Source: Miscanthus floridulus
Lineage: Eukaryota > Streptophyta > Magnoliopsida > Poales > Poaceae
Length of the DNA stretch: 64,000 nucleotides
Assembly (NCBI RefSeq): GCF_019320115.1
Contig: NC_089589.1
Coordinates: 20,742,749-20,806,748 of the forward strand
Direction: 5' to 3'
Shown: piece after piece, positions 11,262 through 22,965 of the stretch
Layout: every line of letters begins with the position of its first letter
Numbering within the stretch: the first letter of the stretch is position 1
Program-made: the position numbers and the translations under genes
The notes under the pieces: generated by a model
What the model saw: only the letters and a program-made list of their open reading frames with translations
The model's database searches: none
Told to the model about the DNA's origin: nothing

Positions 11262-12801
11262 TCCATCCCAATGTCCATCCTCATGGACGTCGGCATGGGT
11301 AGAGGGAGGAGCAGGCCTACTGGGTGTAGATGCTCTGATTTGTAGCGCTGGCAGGTGGCGCACACGCGGATGAAGTCCTAGACCACCGCCCGCAGGTTGG
11401 GCGAGTGGAGTCACGGCGGAGACAATGGAGCGTGCGCTGGACTCCTTCATGGCCATCGTTGTGAACTACGGCGAGGAGCTCCTGGAGGAGTGGGGCTCCA
11501 AGCAGGATGTAGAGGTGCCCCTAGAACGCCATCAAGCCATCGACGATGGACCAGGGAGCCGCACGCTGGTTGGAGGCCATCTCTTCATTGATCGCGTCCA
11601 GCGCGGGATCCTGATCATTGGCCTGGCGAAGTCGCTCGATGAAGTCGGAGCGTAGACCAAAGAGGGCCAAGATCGGTGCTTCCTCGGTGTCACGGCGGGA
11701 TAGGGCATCGGCCACCAAATTGGTGCTGCCCACCTTGTATTCCACGAAGAAGTCGAACCCCAATAGCTTGCCCATCCAATGATGCTGTGGAATCATGGCC
11801 AAGCACTGATCCAAAAGGAACTTGACACTGAAGTGATCTGTTCGTACGAGAAATCGGTGACCCCAGAGGTACGGATTCTAGTGGCGGATGGCGAGCACCA
11901 GCCCGATAAATTCCTGTTCATACGTCGCCAGGGACTGGTGCCGAGGCACGACGGGGCGACTAAAGAACGCCACAGGGTGTTGGTCTTGGAGGAGAATGGC
12001 CCCGAATCCGTGTGTCGAGGCATCGAACTCAACAACGAATGGCTAAGCGAAGTCAGGCAGGGTCAGCACTGGCGCCGTCGTGATGGTTGTCTTGAGGGGG
12101 GTGAAGGTCATGCTCGCCGCCTCGGACCAGGTGAACCCATCCTTCTTCAGCAGTGCCATCAGGGGGGCGGTGATGGCGCCAAAATCCTTGATGAACTTGC
12201 GGTAGTATCCCACAAGCCCAAGGAAACCACGGACCACACACGCCAAGTTGGGCAGTGGCCAGTCAGCGACAGCTTGGACTTTCTTAGGGTCCATGGCCAC
12301 CCCTTTGGCTAAGATGATGTGCCCCAGATAGGCAATGGAGTCAATGCCAAAGGTGCAATTGGACCTCTTAACGAACAGGCGGTGTTGATGGAGCACGGTG
12401 AGGACGGTGTGGACATAGCGAAGATGCTCGGCCAGGGAGGCGGTATAGATCAAGATGTCGTCGAAGAAGACAAGGACAAAGCGATGTAGGAATGGGCGCA
12501 GAATGTCCTTCATCAGCGCCTAGAACGTCACCGGGGCGTTGTAGGGCCCAAATTGCATGACGAGGAACTCATAGAGGCCGTCGTGAGTCTGGAACGCCGT
12601 CTTCTCCACGTTGGCTAGGTTCATGCGAACCTGATGATAGCCGGAGCGGAAATCCAACTTGGTGAAGAACCGGGCGCCGTGCAACTCATCCAATAGTTCA
12701 TCGACCACCAGAATCGAGTAAGCTTCCTTGACCGTGATGGCATTGAGGGCACGGTAGTCGACGCAGAAGCGCCATGTGTCATCCGCCTTTTTCACGGGCA
12801 A
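11262..12801 (-). pseudogene. Gypsy reverse transcriptase, RNase H and integrase start
   Basis: Minus-strand remnants read: reverse transcriptase from 12801 ([28 protein letters not shown]), the catalytic box VFFDDILIY near 12450, and thumb/connection (YLGHI; VRGFLGLVGYYRKFI, 12230). RNase H follows near 12030-11800 (FDASTHGFGAIL; LVADALSRR at 11700), then the start of integrase. A stop separates the reverse-transcriptase halves near 12520, and TAG codons recur at expected Trp positions. Integrase continues on the far side of the Copia insertion at 3119. Confidence 0.9.
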
Positions 12802-14442
12802 GACCGGGGATTAGAACACCGAGGTGCTTCACTAGATGAGCCCTTAGGCCAGCATGGTTGTGCACTGGCGTTCCAGCTCGTCCTTGTGGGAGGTGGGGTA
12901 GCGGTAGGGCCTGACTGCCATGAGCATGGACCTCGAGATGAGGTTGATGCAGTGGTCCCAGGATCGAGGCGGCGGCATGCCAGACGGCTCGGTGAAGATG
13001 GTGGCAAATTCATCCAGAAGGGCTGGCAGGAGATCATCGTTGTTGTAGGCCCGTAGAGCAGGACTGGAGGGTCCGGCCATGCCCTTCCAGCACACTGGTG
13101 ATCTCGGCGCCAGAAGGACATGGTGAGCGCGCCGAAGTCCCATAGGATCAGCCCGAGGGAGGCTAGCCACTGTGTTTCAAGAACGACGTCATAGCCGGAC
13201 AGGGGTAGTGTGAAGAAGTCAGTGGCGAAGTGTTCGTCGTCGATGGAGAAAGTGGTGGTGTGGTACAGGCCAGGGCATGGCATGCGTTCCCCGTTGGCCA
13301 CAGTGACCTTAATGTTGCCGTGGGGAAGAAGGTGGAGGGAAGTGCGGGCCGTGGCTTCCTTGGAGAGGAAATTGTGGGTCCATCCTGAGTCTAGCAGGGC
13401 CAGTAGGGTCGCGCTGCCTAACTAGATGTGGACCTACATGGTCTCACTTGTGCAGACGCCAGCGATTGCGTGTTGTGAGATGAGCGGGTCGTCGACATCG
13501 GTGGCGGTCGACGTGGAATCCTCCTCGTCGTCGGTGTTGGCCAGGTCAAGGAGGAAGATGCGTTGGCAGACGTGGTTGTGGCCCCTGCCGAATTTCTAGT
13601 TGCAGTTGAAGCAGAGGCCGAGGCGGCGGCGCTCCTCCATCTCAGACTGGGACAGCTGCTTCATAGGCCGGCCTTCGATGGTGAGGTGCCAGAGCAGCGC
13701 AGGTTGGTGGCGCAGAGCCAGCTGCGGTGGGGGGCGTCAAGAGACTGCGGGTCGGTAGCCGTGGAACGGCTGGGGCTGGCGCCACGGCAGCGATGTACTG
13801 CTCATGGAGCTCGACCTTGCGCGCAAGGATCATGGAGATGACGAGGGATTGCGGGTTGTGGACTTCGACGTCGAGGCTGAGCGGTGGCTGCAGGCCCGTC
13901 GTGAACGTCTGAAAGCGCTGCGCCTTAAACAACGTGCCAGCGCTGGGAGGAAGAGCCTCGAAGCACTCCTGGTACTCCGTGACTGAGCTTGTCCTCTTGC
14001 ATGCCGTCAGGTCGCCCAGAGGATTGAAGTGTATCGGCGGCCCAAAACGGAGGTTGAGAAGCTCGGCAAAGCAGCGCCGCAATGGCGTGCCTTTGTCTTG
14101 CTGCACCTGGATGAACCACATCTGGGCATCGCCTTCCAGGTTGTATGATGCCATCCATACCTGTTCTTCTACCGCGATGCGTTGCTGGTGGAAGTAGGAC
14201 TCACACCGTTTGATGAAGGCCAGTGGGTCGGATTTCCTGTCGTACTTGGGAAAGTCCAGCTTCTAGAACCGAGGTGGGCGGTCACCATGGTGGTCACCGT
14301 GGTCCTAGCCTCACGAACCAGAGCCGGAAGACGTCGGTGGCCGTTCCTGCTGTAGGGCGGCGACTTGTTCTTGAAGGTTGTTGAGGGAGGTGGACAGCGA
14401 CTGGATGAGCTTGACCAAGTCGGCATTGGATGGCTCGGCCAT
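12792..14442 (-). pseudogene. Gypsy gag and protease remnant
   Basis: A likely gag start, MAEPSNADLVKLIQSLSTS, is at 14442 on the minus strand. The capsid part reads MASYNLEGDAQMWF (14154) and PLGDLTACKR. A zinc knuckle near 13605 (CFNCN, then a TAG, then KFGRGHNHVC) keeps its Cys and His ligands. Protease follows around 13400 with LLDSGWTHNF, in which the catalytic DSG is present but Trp replaces the usual Ser or Thr. Frames are broken at 14280, 13600, 13420 and 12810. Confidence 0.85.
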
Positions 14443-14519
14443 GGGAGATGTTGCGGAGGTGGCTGAGTGGTTTTGTGAAGCGGAGGTGGAAGAAGATCGC
14501 CGAAATCCGGATACCAGGT

Positions 14520-14922
14520 TGTCAAGGGCCTGGGTGCCCAAGGTAGGAGGCCCTTGGCTCCTCAACTCATAGCTAGAACTAGGTAACGGTGCCAGGGTTT
14601 TTGCCTGGCTACCGAGCAGCAGGGGATGAGATTAAAAATAGCAAAGGAAGGGTTTAGGGATAACTGTTCTTGCTTGATTCATTCAACTGAGTTCAGGGAG
14701 TACATATAGGAGCTCCGCTCCATTGATTGTAATGCCGGCCATTAACTTCTTACTGGCTATTAACTTCTAATCTCCTCAACTACTTCATAATTGCCTTAAT
14801 GGCTAAAGCACCCAGCCGCCTAAGCCTCCTCGGGCTACTCCTGGCCATGCGTGCCCTTGGGGGCTGCCCTGGTCGCTCCTCATGTCCGAGGCCGACGGCT
14901 GTAGTGGCGGCCCCACATGACA
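14520..14922 (-). repeat. Gypsy LTR (5' LTR in element orientation)
   Basis: A 403-bp partner of 1685-2087, followed by the target duplication GCCAA at 14923-14927. On the minus strand it starts TGTCATG and ends TTGACA. Confidence 0.95.
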
Positions 14923-14927
14923 GCCAA

Positions 14928-15000
14928 TGTTACATTCAACGCTACATGGCCAACGCCTGATTTGTTCATACAGGGACAGATGGAACTCCAGCCTCAACAG
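14928..15000 (+). pseudogene. Second part of exon split by Gypsy insertion
   Basis: Removing the Gypsy element and one GCCAA joins an acceptor at 1678 to this stretch, which ends at a donor-like CAACAG|GTGAAT at 15000/15001. One frame is open across it (it includes FNATWPTPDLFIQGQ). The element therefore landed within six bases of an exon start. I cannot name the source gene. Confidence 0.4.
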
Positions 15001-15841
15001 GTGAATTACAAAATTTCAATCCCCTCCAATTCATTTGAGTTCTTCGACAAAATAGAGTGTGGCAGTGTTGTTCCAAGTTGTCCCAGGTTTATTATAAGAA
15101 CAGTAGCTCAACATTCTTCAGTTAAACTAATGGTGTCTAGGTACAAATAGGTTTATTACTGGGACAAATTTATCTTAACTGAATTTAGTAAGCAACTCCT
15201 TAAGTTACTCATTTGTAAAGAACCTACTATGGAAAATCTGGCAAGACGTCCCAGTGAAACTGACCTCTATTCTATCTAATCAAGTACTTATTGTGAACCA
15301 AAACATTATTTGTTTTATTAATACAGGACATTAAAGAAATCCTCATGTTAAGGACTATAAGGATCCATGCTTTATGATGGTCGAAACTGTAGTTTCATAT
15401 GCTGCAGACCGTATAACTATTGTTGGTCGGGATGGGAATCATATTCATTAGGACCTTATATATGTTTTTCAAAGGAACTATGGATTGCTCAGAATCCGCC
15501 TATCATTCTTTAGTACTATATAAATGCTTTTCTACAAATGAGACAGATAGTGAAGGAACAAAAACGATATAGTAAGAAAACTAACAATTATGGATGGACA
15601 TTGTAAGATGCCTAGATGGACAACTATATTAGCTGTTACCCTGTTGCAACTTTTTTTTTGTTTTTGAAAAAAACACTGTTGGAACTTTTTGGAGCTCCTG
15701 TGAGTCTTGATCAATTTCTGTTCCTGTACATTGTCACCAACAGCATGCGTGTTTGCAGTGTAATCTGATATTGGGTTATAAAATGAAGATATTTATGAGC
15801 CTAGCTGAATTTATCACATATGACAGCATCAAGAAGCTGTC
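15001..15841. other. AT-rich spacer between gene fragments
   Basis: There is no convincing coding signal apart from a short open stretch continuing to 15150. Mostly AT-rich, intron-like sequence. A poly-T/poly-A stretch lies near 15650-15675. Confidence 0.4.
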
Positions 15842-15943
15842 GAAGGAGTGGAGCGGCAGCGCTTGCGGGTGTTCAACATCGACGAGCTCGGTAGTGCCAC
15901 AAACGGCCTCAGTCACATGCTCAAGGTCAACGAGGGCGCATGA
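15842..15943 (+). pseudogene. Receptor-like cytoplasmic kinase fragment
   Basis: The frame from 15842 reads EGVERQRLRVFNIDEL, then GSATNG..SHMLKVNEG, and ends in TGA at 15941. This matches the start of the kinase domain in PBS1/PBL-type receptor-like cytoplasmic kinases, where an [RV]F..[DE]EL..AT..FS motif leads to the glycine-rich loop. The fragment stops exactly where the ATP-binding loop should begin, so no catalytic part is present. It is the second unrelated gene piece in this carrier, on the same strand as the ATAD3-like piece. Confidence 0.65.
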
Positions 15944-17564
15944 TACAGGATGAAGTTGTTTTTCACTTATCTAATTTCAGTACCGGAGTTTGTACCTTGC
16001 TGATATACAAATTTCAGTATTGGTATAAATGGAGTATTGGTACCTATACTGATTACTAGGCTGTTTCTCAGCTTGCACATACAACTGTGTGACACAAGTT
16101 TTTTATTTTAGATCATGAGGGTCATTTTCCTCCGTATGGTGGTGCCTATATGGGAGATCCATATGGTGCTTATATTTGGTAGTCCAACCTAACCGTGTAG
16201 ACAATCACAAATCACATATATATGAATGCAATGTATTATTTTTCTTTATTAGCATAATATTTTTTGGCAGCCCATGATATATGTAAGCGGACCAGCACAG
16301 GCAAGAACGAGGATGATGCCGATGGTGCTTCACGATGCTCGCCTTGGCTATGTCCTGTAAGACCATTTCTCTACAACACCATCGAAGCTCAACGCATGTT
16401 GAGCACATATCTGCACTTTGTGACAACATGTTATTCTCTTGACAGGCAACAGCCTGGTGGAATGCCACCTCGGCCTCCACTGTGGCGACCGAAGAGATAG
16501 TGGCAGAGGTGGCGAAGGGCACATCTGGGATATCGCCCTTTACCAAAACAAATAGATTGTACAAGCATCCTCCCATTGCTGGTCTTATATTATTTTATCA
16601 TGCAATGCATGTGACTTGAAACTCTGTGATAGCCTTGTATTGCTTGCCGCCTTCTGGCTATAGTACTGAACTGATGAACGAAGTGCCTATAGACTCTGAA
16701 GCTTTGTTGGCTTATAATGCTTTTTTGACGTATTCTGTGGACTGAGTGTTGCCGACCTTATTTCACATGAGATAAATACATGTGGACTCAACTGAAGCTT
16801 TGGCTTAGAATGCTTATTTTGCCAGATTTTGTGCACCCTAGGATTGGAGCGTTGTTGGCCTTATTTCACAATAGAGAATTCTTGACGTGTACAGTGTTAG
16901 TCCTGAAATTTGGTCTTCATGATCGAACCTTGTATTGACAGTGGATATATGGATAGAACAAAACAAATTCAAGGCAACAGGAAATAAGAATAGTTGACCA
17001 CGGATGACACAGCCTTAATTTTTTCCCTTTGCAACGCACAGCCCCCCGCACACCACACCGCATATAGTTGAAGGCACGTTATTATCTAAAATATGAAGAA
17101 ATGTGGCCTTGGTATACCAATCCTGTATAAAGCAAACTGATAATTCAAAGAGATGGCTAGTTCTAAAAGGTTAAGGAGGAGTACTGGTCTTGTTATGGTG
17201 ATATGAACTTTTATATGCGTATGCACAAATGTACAATACTATAAATACATACCTTGATGATTGCAAACCATCAATGAGAATTTTAGCCATGCGCAAAATT
17301 CAATTTGTAATATTGACATTCCGAACATCATGTTTGCATTATCATTTTTGTAACAATACAACAGGCATTATTTGTTCCCATTGCAATGCAAAGAAAGATC
17401 TATACAGTAGAGTTAGTGAGCCTGCGACGTCGTGCTTTTCGTGACCGTGTTAATTTCACGAACTTTACTTTTTGGATTAAATGTCACTTTAATGTCGGTA
17501 TTTAATTTGACAGTATTGTTATCATATCGTGCGATCCTCGTGTTTAGTACAAAAGTTTAGTTGT
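15944..17564 (+). other. Fragment-bearing AT-rich tail
   Basis: Two further short exon-like stretches end in TAG: one near 16112-16183 encodes a Gly/Tyr/Pro-rich peptide (PPYGGAYMGDPYGAY), and one near 16444-16500 reads QQPGGMPPRPPLWRPKR. They could be the last exons of one captured gene, but I do not recognise it. From about 16600 the sequence is AT-rich, without coding signal, and resembles a Helitron tail. Confidence 0.3.
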
Positions 17565-17590
17565 CTCGTAGCAACGCATGGGCACGCTAG
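17565..17590 (+). other. Helitron-like 3' terminal hairpin and CTAG
   Basis: CTCGTAGCAACGCATGGG resembles the CCCGTAGCAACGCACGGG hairpin seen at many grass Helitron 3' ends, with changes that look like C-to-T decay. CTAG follows five bases later; an alternative terminus is CTAA at 17594-17597. Neither is followed by T, so the exact end is unclear. Confidence 0.5.
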
Positions 17591-17689
17591 CTACTAAGTA
17601 AAAAAAGCCACTCCAATAAGCCTAGATAGAAACACAATTAGAGGCAGCAGCAGAGAACGTCCGGCAAGGCTTCGGATCTCGGCCAATCA

Positions 17690-17899
17690 TTGAATGCTAT
17701 GCGTTCTCCTTGTCGCTCCATCAGGGAAGAAAAAGAACTACTCCGTACTGAATTTCTGAATTCTGATGAAGGGATGATCTATACTTTTCCTGGAATCATC
17801 GAAGGGATGATCGCAAGAACTTTAAACTTCTCGTCTGATTTTATTCATATCATAATCATGGCTCTTGAGCCTGATCAAATTACCACAAATCATAATTAA
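17690..17899 (+). other. Conserved short open frame downstream of proline-rich gene
   Basis: A 69-codon frame (starting MNAMRSPCRSIREEKEL) is nearly identical in copy B (38441 onward), with only a few changes. It has no recognised domain. It lies 3' of the minus-strand proline-rich gene, so it may be antisense to its 3' untranslated region rather than a gene. Confidence 0.2.
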
Positions 17900-18022
17900 T
17901 TTTACAGCGTATGCGATCATCGATCGATCTCTCCTTTAGCGGAAACAAATTGACTATAGTAATATAAAATTCCTCTCGTGTTATCCGGGCAAAAGAGCAC
18001 GCGCGCATGCGTCAGTGATGAC

Positions 18023-18948
18023 TCAGTTCTTGGGGTCCTGCTGCACCGTCGTGGCAGGGACGCCATCGCTGCCGTGCAAGGACGCGGACGGCGGCGTCCA
18101 TGGGTTTCCTGGATTTCGAGGCCACGGCCACGCCGGCATGGGCGGCGGGTGGAACGGAAACGGCGGCAGCGGCGGCCAGTTGCCCCCCGGGTGTGGCCAC
18201 GCGGGCACCGGCGGCGGGTGGAACGGGAATGGAGGCAGCGGCGGCCACTTGCCGCCCGGGCCGGGGTGCGGCCACGCTGGGAATGGCGGCGGGTGGAACG
18301 GAGGCAGGGGCGGCCACGGGTTGTTCCATGGGTGCGGCTGCGGGTGCGGCCATGCAGGCAGCGGCGGCGGGTGGAGCGGGAACGGCGGCAGCGGCAGCCA
18401 GTGGCCGGTGCCCAGCGGGCGCGGCCACGGCGGGTTCTGCTGGCCGTGGGGGCTGTCGGCCGCCGGCGCACCTGGTGTGTACGGCTCCGGCGGCGGCGCG
18501 GGTGGCGAAACGGCCGGTTCTGGTTCGGGCTCCGAAGGCGCGTGGTGCCCATGGTGCTTGGGCGGCGCCTTCGGGTGGTGGTGCTTGGACTTTGGTGGTG
18601 CTGCCTTCTCGTGGTTCTTGCCCTTATGCTTGCTCTTCATGTGCTGGCCGTGGGGACCCATCAACAGTGGCGGCGCGGCGACGACAGGGGCGGACTCTGG
18701 AGATCCTACCGGCGGGGCTGCGGCATCGGCAGCCGGCGGCTGCGGCTCTAGCACCGCCGCCGGCGCTGGGGCACCGGCCTGCTGGCTGCCTTCCGGTGCA
18801 TCGGCGAATGAGGAGGAGACCAGCAGCAGTGACCTCGAGGATGCCACGCAGCATGGCGCGAGCAGCACGATGGCGAGTGCCACCATGCGTCCATGCATGT
18901 CATCTTGATGAGTGCTTCCGCATGCGTGGAAGCTCTTCTTGGTGCCAT
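18023..18948 (-). pseudogene. Proline-rich cell-wall-type protein, copy A (N-terminal frameshift)
   Basis: The minus-strand frame, ending QQDPKN at the stop at 18023, encodes a secreted-type proline-rich protein. It has a hydrophobic leader (MVALAIVLLAPCCVASS), an Ala/Pro-rich stretch, a His/Lys-rich patch (KSKHHHPKAPPKHHGHH) and four copies of a PPFPxHPPPxPAWPHP-type repeat. Such proteins sit in the cell wall. The start used in copy B corresponds to 18948. In copy A an 8-base insertion plus a 3-base loss near 18880-18895 puts that start out of frame. Translation from an internal ATG at 18898 or 18886 (287 codons) would restore the leader and a full-length product, so this copy may still work. 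No intron is seen. Confidence 0.75.
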
Positions 18949-18993
18949 GTTGGCAGATCGCTTGGTTTTGCATTGGTGCATGGGGTAGCTACG

Positions 18994-19001
18994 CTTATAT
19001 A
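18994..19001 (-). promoter_or_regulatory. TATA box of proline-rich gene A
   Basis: TATATAAG on the minus strand lies 46 bp upstream of the ATG at 18948. The box and its surroundings are conserved in copy B (40652-40659). The spacing implies a very short 5' leader. Confidence 0.6.
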
Positions 19002-20639
19002 GGCAACAATTTGTGAGTTGTGTTGTGGTTGGTAGGGTAAAAAGTGTTTACCTGTGGAATTATAAGCTTCCACTGAGTTCGGTATTAAAACATTTTGTAG
19101 TGGACTTCCTTTCTACCTGCTTAGTGCTGACTTCGAATGCTTTACATCGACAATGGGTTGTTGGCCGGTGTGCCCATGATTCGAGGAAGGTGACTAGCAT
19201 TATATGAAAGTTTAGGCAGGAGTCATGTTTTCACTGCTGTGCTCATGGTGGATCTCCATGACCTCTCTTTACCAATGATGTCTTTATGTTCACCTGTCAA
19301 AAAGATATATGTTCTGTTTGCAGTGTTAGCCACATATAGTGACCATGATAGATGTAGCAAAGCAAAGTGCCCTGATTTTTTTGTGTGGGTGTCCTCCTAC
19401 TCAGCGGCGGATCCAGGAAAAATTTTAGGGGGGGGCTGAACAACACATACCTCCGACTGCTGCTCGATCTTAAGTCTCAGCCCCACCTACACTATAGAAC
19501 TTTGCCAAAAAATTAATGGGGGCTCCAGGGGGTTCCACTGCTCCGGTTGCATCCGCCTTTGCTCCAACTATAAGTACCAAAAGAAGTTTTGCAATCTGAT
19601 TACAAATGGCTTACTCCATTCAAACTTTCCATTCTTCCGCGTTCAACCCATAGAATTTTGCGAGACTGATCTGGCAAGGCATGTGATCTGGTCCACGGCC
19701 GACCAGATGCACAAAGGCATCGTTATGCTCACTATCTTAAGTGTGGTGTTCAATCTTTATGTTTGGAAATACATGCTTTGTTTGGACAGTCCTATCCTAG
19801 AATTATTAGATAGTTTCCATACTTGCTAAGTCGTACAGACATAAAGAAATCATAGTATTCCCAATGCATAGTTCCTTCAAGATAGTTTCTATTCAATCAC
19901 ATGTTTTCTCTCTCCTATAATCAATCTTTCATATTTCTTCCTCACGTGGCAATAGTTTTTCTGGTATAAGTGACACATCACCATTTTACTTAATTGATGT
20001 TCTAATGTATACCCATAGAAATCATCTTAGTTTCTGAGCTGAGACTACCCTAATAGGCTCTTGATCACGAAGTCATTCAATGGTCATGTACGGATGTACC
20101 CTAGATTTTTAATAAATCTTAATTAATAGTTAGTTGGTTGTCGATCATTATTTTAACAAATATTGTAGCTATTATGTCAGTCTCAATACAAAGTTTCAAT
20201 GCATAGTTACCAAGAATGCCACATCAACTTTACAAGTGAATGCAACAGTCCATATCATTACACAATTTCATGACAGTATGCTAGCCACATCACTTAATTG
20301 TGATATGGTGGTATGATCAAATGTAGCATATAAAATATATAGCCTTGCAATTGTGGAGGTTTCACGTAAATGTGGAGGTTTCACTACATTTTATATTGTG
20401 TTAGTAAAAGTGATGGATGGGTTTCATCCTAACGAATCTCTGTTTCTCTCTTTCCTTATAAATACCATGCATGCCAACTAAGCAAATTAGCTGATGTGTC
20501 ATAATTTTAAATGAGAATGAAACCCGTGTGAAAACCCAGCTGAGATTGTCCTTAGTAGTAATCATGTGTATATCTCCTGTACCTAAATAGAAGAACCCCA
20601 TTAACATATTTTCCTACGTTCTCAGCGAGCCATGTCAGC
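19002..20639. other. Intergenic sequence with a short unclassified repeat
   Basis: No gene signal. A stretch at about 19402-19560 (starting CAGCGGCGGATCCAGG, with GGGGGG and later GCATCCGCC) resembles a small interspersed grass repeat with GGATCC-type inverted ends. The same block is at 41060-41270 in copy B. The remainder is AT-rich and conserved between the copies. Confidence 0.4.
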
Positions 20640-22624
20640 GTTGGCCCACACCAGCAGACAACCATCGGTCAGCCTTTCTCTCCTCGCAGGCACTCGCGTC
20701 GTCCTCACCCACACGAATACACAAACTCTCCTGGTCCTCCCTCGAACGCACGCTGGAACTCCCGTGCCTCTCCCTCTTCTGCTTTCTGCTTCCATCTAAT
20801 CCCTTCCACTCCCCTCACCCACAATCCCTTCACTAATGCTCCTGCAACGTACTGCTCCATTTATGCAATCCAATCTCATCATACCGGCGTTTATCCGATC
20901 CAATCGCTGGATGCTGAAGAGGCTGAAGAAACTGCTCCATTGCATTTATTCGATCCAATCGCTGGATGCTCAAGAAACTGCTTCATCTACCGCCTGCTTC
21001 ATCTATCTGCCGCCACTGCCTTTAAAATCATCGCGCTCTCATCTCGGCCATCACCCTCCGGCCTCCGCTCAGACAAGTGCCCAGGCAAGTGGTCGTCTCC
21101 TACTTTCTCCTATCCCAAAGGTTAATATCCCTAAGGTTGATGTTTACAATTTGTCAGGTTTCATGATTTCGTGATTCCAAAGATGCTCGACGAGTTGCCA
21201 TGATTTCGTGATTGCGCTATTGCTCCAAAGATGCTCGACGATTTGCCAACAAGGGAATATCTACAGAGTTTGTGCCTGCTGCCAGCCCCACGATATCACA
21301 GTCTATGCCTCCATTTGTCCTTCTCATCTTCAGCGTCAATGCCGCCAACCAAGCTGTGAGTTTCATCAGCGTCAATGCCGCCAACCAAAATGTGAGTTTC
21401 ATCTAGATGTATGCCCACTAAATTGTTAACTGAGGTAATTCTGTCATATGTCTCCTTCAGTGTCTCCTGAACAAGTATGCTCAGTGAAAGAGTTATTGAA
21501 TTTTCTTTTCTTTTATGGTTTTTCAGGTAAGAGTGCCTCAATTTTGACCAAAGTCGGCAACAAAATCATGGTAATGATATTGACTGTGTAGTTCTTTAGG
21601 CACATTGACTCTTATGAGAGTTAATGGGTACAAGACATAATGAAGATTAGTGCATCATCTTCTTTTAGCCGGCATGCAAGTATGCAGCAGGTGTTTCATT
21701 TATATTTTACCTTTGTCTTATTCGCTGAGCTCATCATCTTAAAGTAGCAATTTCCTTGCAGGCTGTGATTTATGTAGTCGAACCATTTTATGTTAATACA
21801 ATCATACTCTACTTATGAGGCACCATGGTGTAAAGGTCTCATATTTTTTTCTCATGTAGTATATGTGCCATGAAATTGACAGCCTCCTCTCACAAGGCCT
21901 CCATACTGCCATTGTTGATAAGAGCATCATCGGAGATACGCCAATCCATCGACAAGTGTATATGATGGTCACGTCCATAGTTCCAAGGCCATATTGGGAT
22001 ACTTCAGATATTCAGATGTTTCCTGTTACCATCTCTATTTTGATCAATTTTCTTGCCTTTAGAATTGCCACATCAGCAGGTCTTACTTTACAGGTCCTTT
22101 CTTATTCCTTTTCGTTTACTCACTGCTGACTTACTTTACCTTCTCAAGCACAACTATGTTTTAACACTTAACTACTACAGTAAAAAATGTATACATGTAC
22201 TTCTCGAATTTGTTGGTATGATGAATGAAGTTTCTCTCTACCTAATATCGTTGGGAATATGCCTCAAAATATATGGTTTAAAATTTGACACTATGGTCAA
22301 GCAACAAAACTATTGAGATTGAGTCGCCTAGTCCTTTTTTCTCTTTTCCTCTACTTCAATGTCCCATCCTTAGATACACAAACATATAAATTCAAATATA
22401 ATTCAGATATAATGCAGAAGGACTATTTCATAATGCTATTTTATTTGTGTTTTAACCATTGTGGCTACATTCAACAACTGTGTGTTTCCACCTCCACACC
22501 AGACAACAAACATCATGAGCGAATGAAATGCAGTGACAAACTCATAGCAAATGCCGCTGCATATGAGGCTCTCCTCGAGTTAATGCAACAAAATTCCCGC
22601 AGCAACGTGCAGGGTATCATCTAG
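20640..22624 (+). other. Unidentified transcribed-looking region, copy A
   Basis: A CT-rich leader-like segment (20660-20830) is followed by open stretches: one from about 20836 containing two near-repeats around QETASSTACF, others near 21208-21429 containing a short direct duplication (CAGCGTCAATGCCGCCAACC twice, 21330-21390), then 21863-22129 and 22500-22621. GTAAG-like donors and AG acceptors occur between them. The segment is well conserved in copy B, but no protein family is recognisable. It may be a non-coding or decayed gene. Confidence 0.3.
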
Positions 22625-22965
22625 TTTGTAATTGTTGATATGTACTAACCTTACTAGTAGGCTATTAACTCCTCTATTTGGCGATGCACTCACTTGGTTC
22701 GTGAAAATCAATTCAAGGTTTTGGTGACAGATAAATAGGAATATTAGAAATATCAAAATCTACCGTTGATAGAAGAAATTCAGCCAAAATTTAAAAAGGA
22801 AAACCTTAATTTGTATAGAAAATCATGTAGAACATTTCCAAACTGTTTCTTAAAAGAACTAACACAAAACAATGTGGAAATAAGATGATATAAACACTTT
22901 TGGGGAGTTGAGTGCTAGAAGATGAGCCCTAGAGTACTAGTGAAAAGCATGGGGGCTAGGATGAT
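22625..22965. other. No feature seen
   Basis: AT-rich sequence without coding signal, ending at the LINE target site. Confidence 0.4.

Larger units (their letters stand above)
1685..14922 (-). mobile_element. Chromodomain Gypsy LTR retrotransposon (chromovirus), nested host
   Basis: Two 403-bp LTRs (1685-2087 and 14520-14922) in direct orientation, flanked by GCCAA duplications, bound a minus-strand gag-pol. The polypurine tract AAGGGGGGAGAGA (minus strand) abuts the LTR at 2087. On the other side the internal region begins ACCTGGTATC, resembling an initiator-Met tRNA primer site. Reading from right to left the order is gag, zinc knuckle, protease, reverse transcriptase, RNase H, integrase, chromodomain. 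Many in-frame stops are TAG where Trp or Gln codons are expected, so it is dead. It is split in the integrase region by the Copia element at 3125-11256. The LTRs differ at a modest number of sites. Confidence 0.95.
1..17590 (+). mobile_element. Probable gene-fragment-carrying Helitron, 3' part
   Basis: Several short exon-like pieces of unrelated genes lie on the + strand (413-578, 1111-1191, 1679-1684 joined with 14928-15000, 15842-15943). They precede an AT-rich tail that ends in a hairpin of the type seen at plant Helitron 3' ends (17565-17582) followed closely by CTAG (17587-17590). Plant Helitrons are known to gather gene fragments in one orientation, which fits. The 5' TC end is not visible and probably lies upstream of the window. 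The 3' end is degenerate: the stem needs G:T pairs and the base after CTAG is C rather than the expected T. Two LTR retrotransposons later inserted inside, so the carrier sequence itself is only about 4.3 kb here. It could instead be a decayed host locus. Confidence 0.45.
17660..22624. repeat. Segmental duplication, copy A
   Basis: From about 17660 the sequence matches copy B from about 38411 (GGCAAGGCTTC onward), with high identity through the proline-rich gene and beyond. Copy B is interrupted at 38691-39581 and at 43513-63868 and then resumes at 63869, matching 21796 onward to the window end (equivalent to about 21930). The right boundary of copy A cannot be fixed because copy B leaves the window. 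The two copies start 20.75 kb apart in direct orientation. Confidence 0.93.

Noticed and set aside
18015..18908. Long plus-strand Gly-rich frames opposite the proline-rich gene (also 39624-40850)
   Set aside because: They mirror the Pro codons of the minus-strand gene. The leader peptide, TATA box and codon pattern support the minus strand only.
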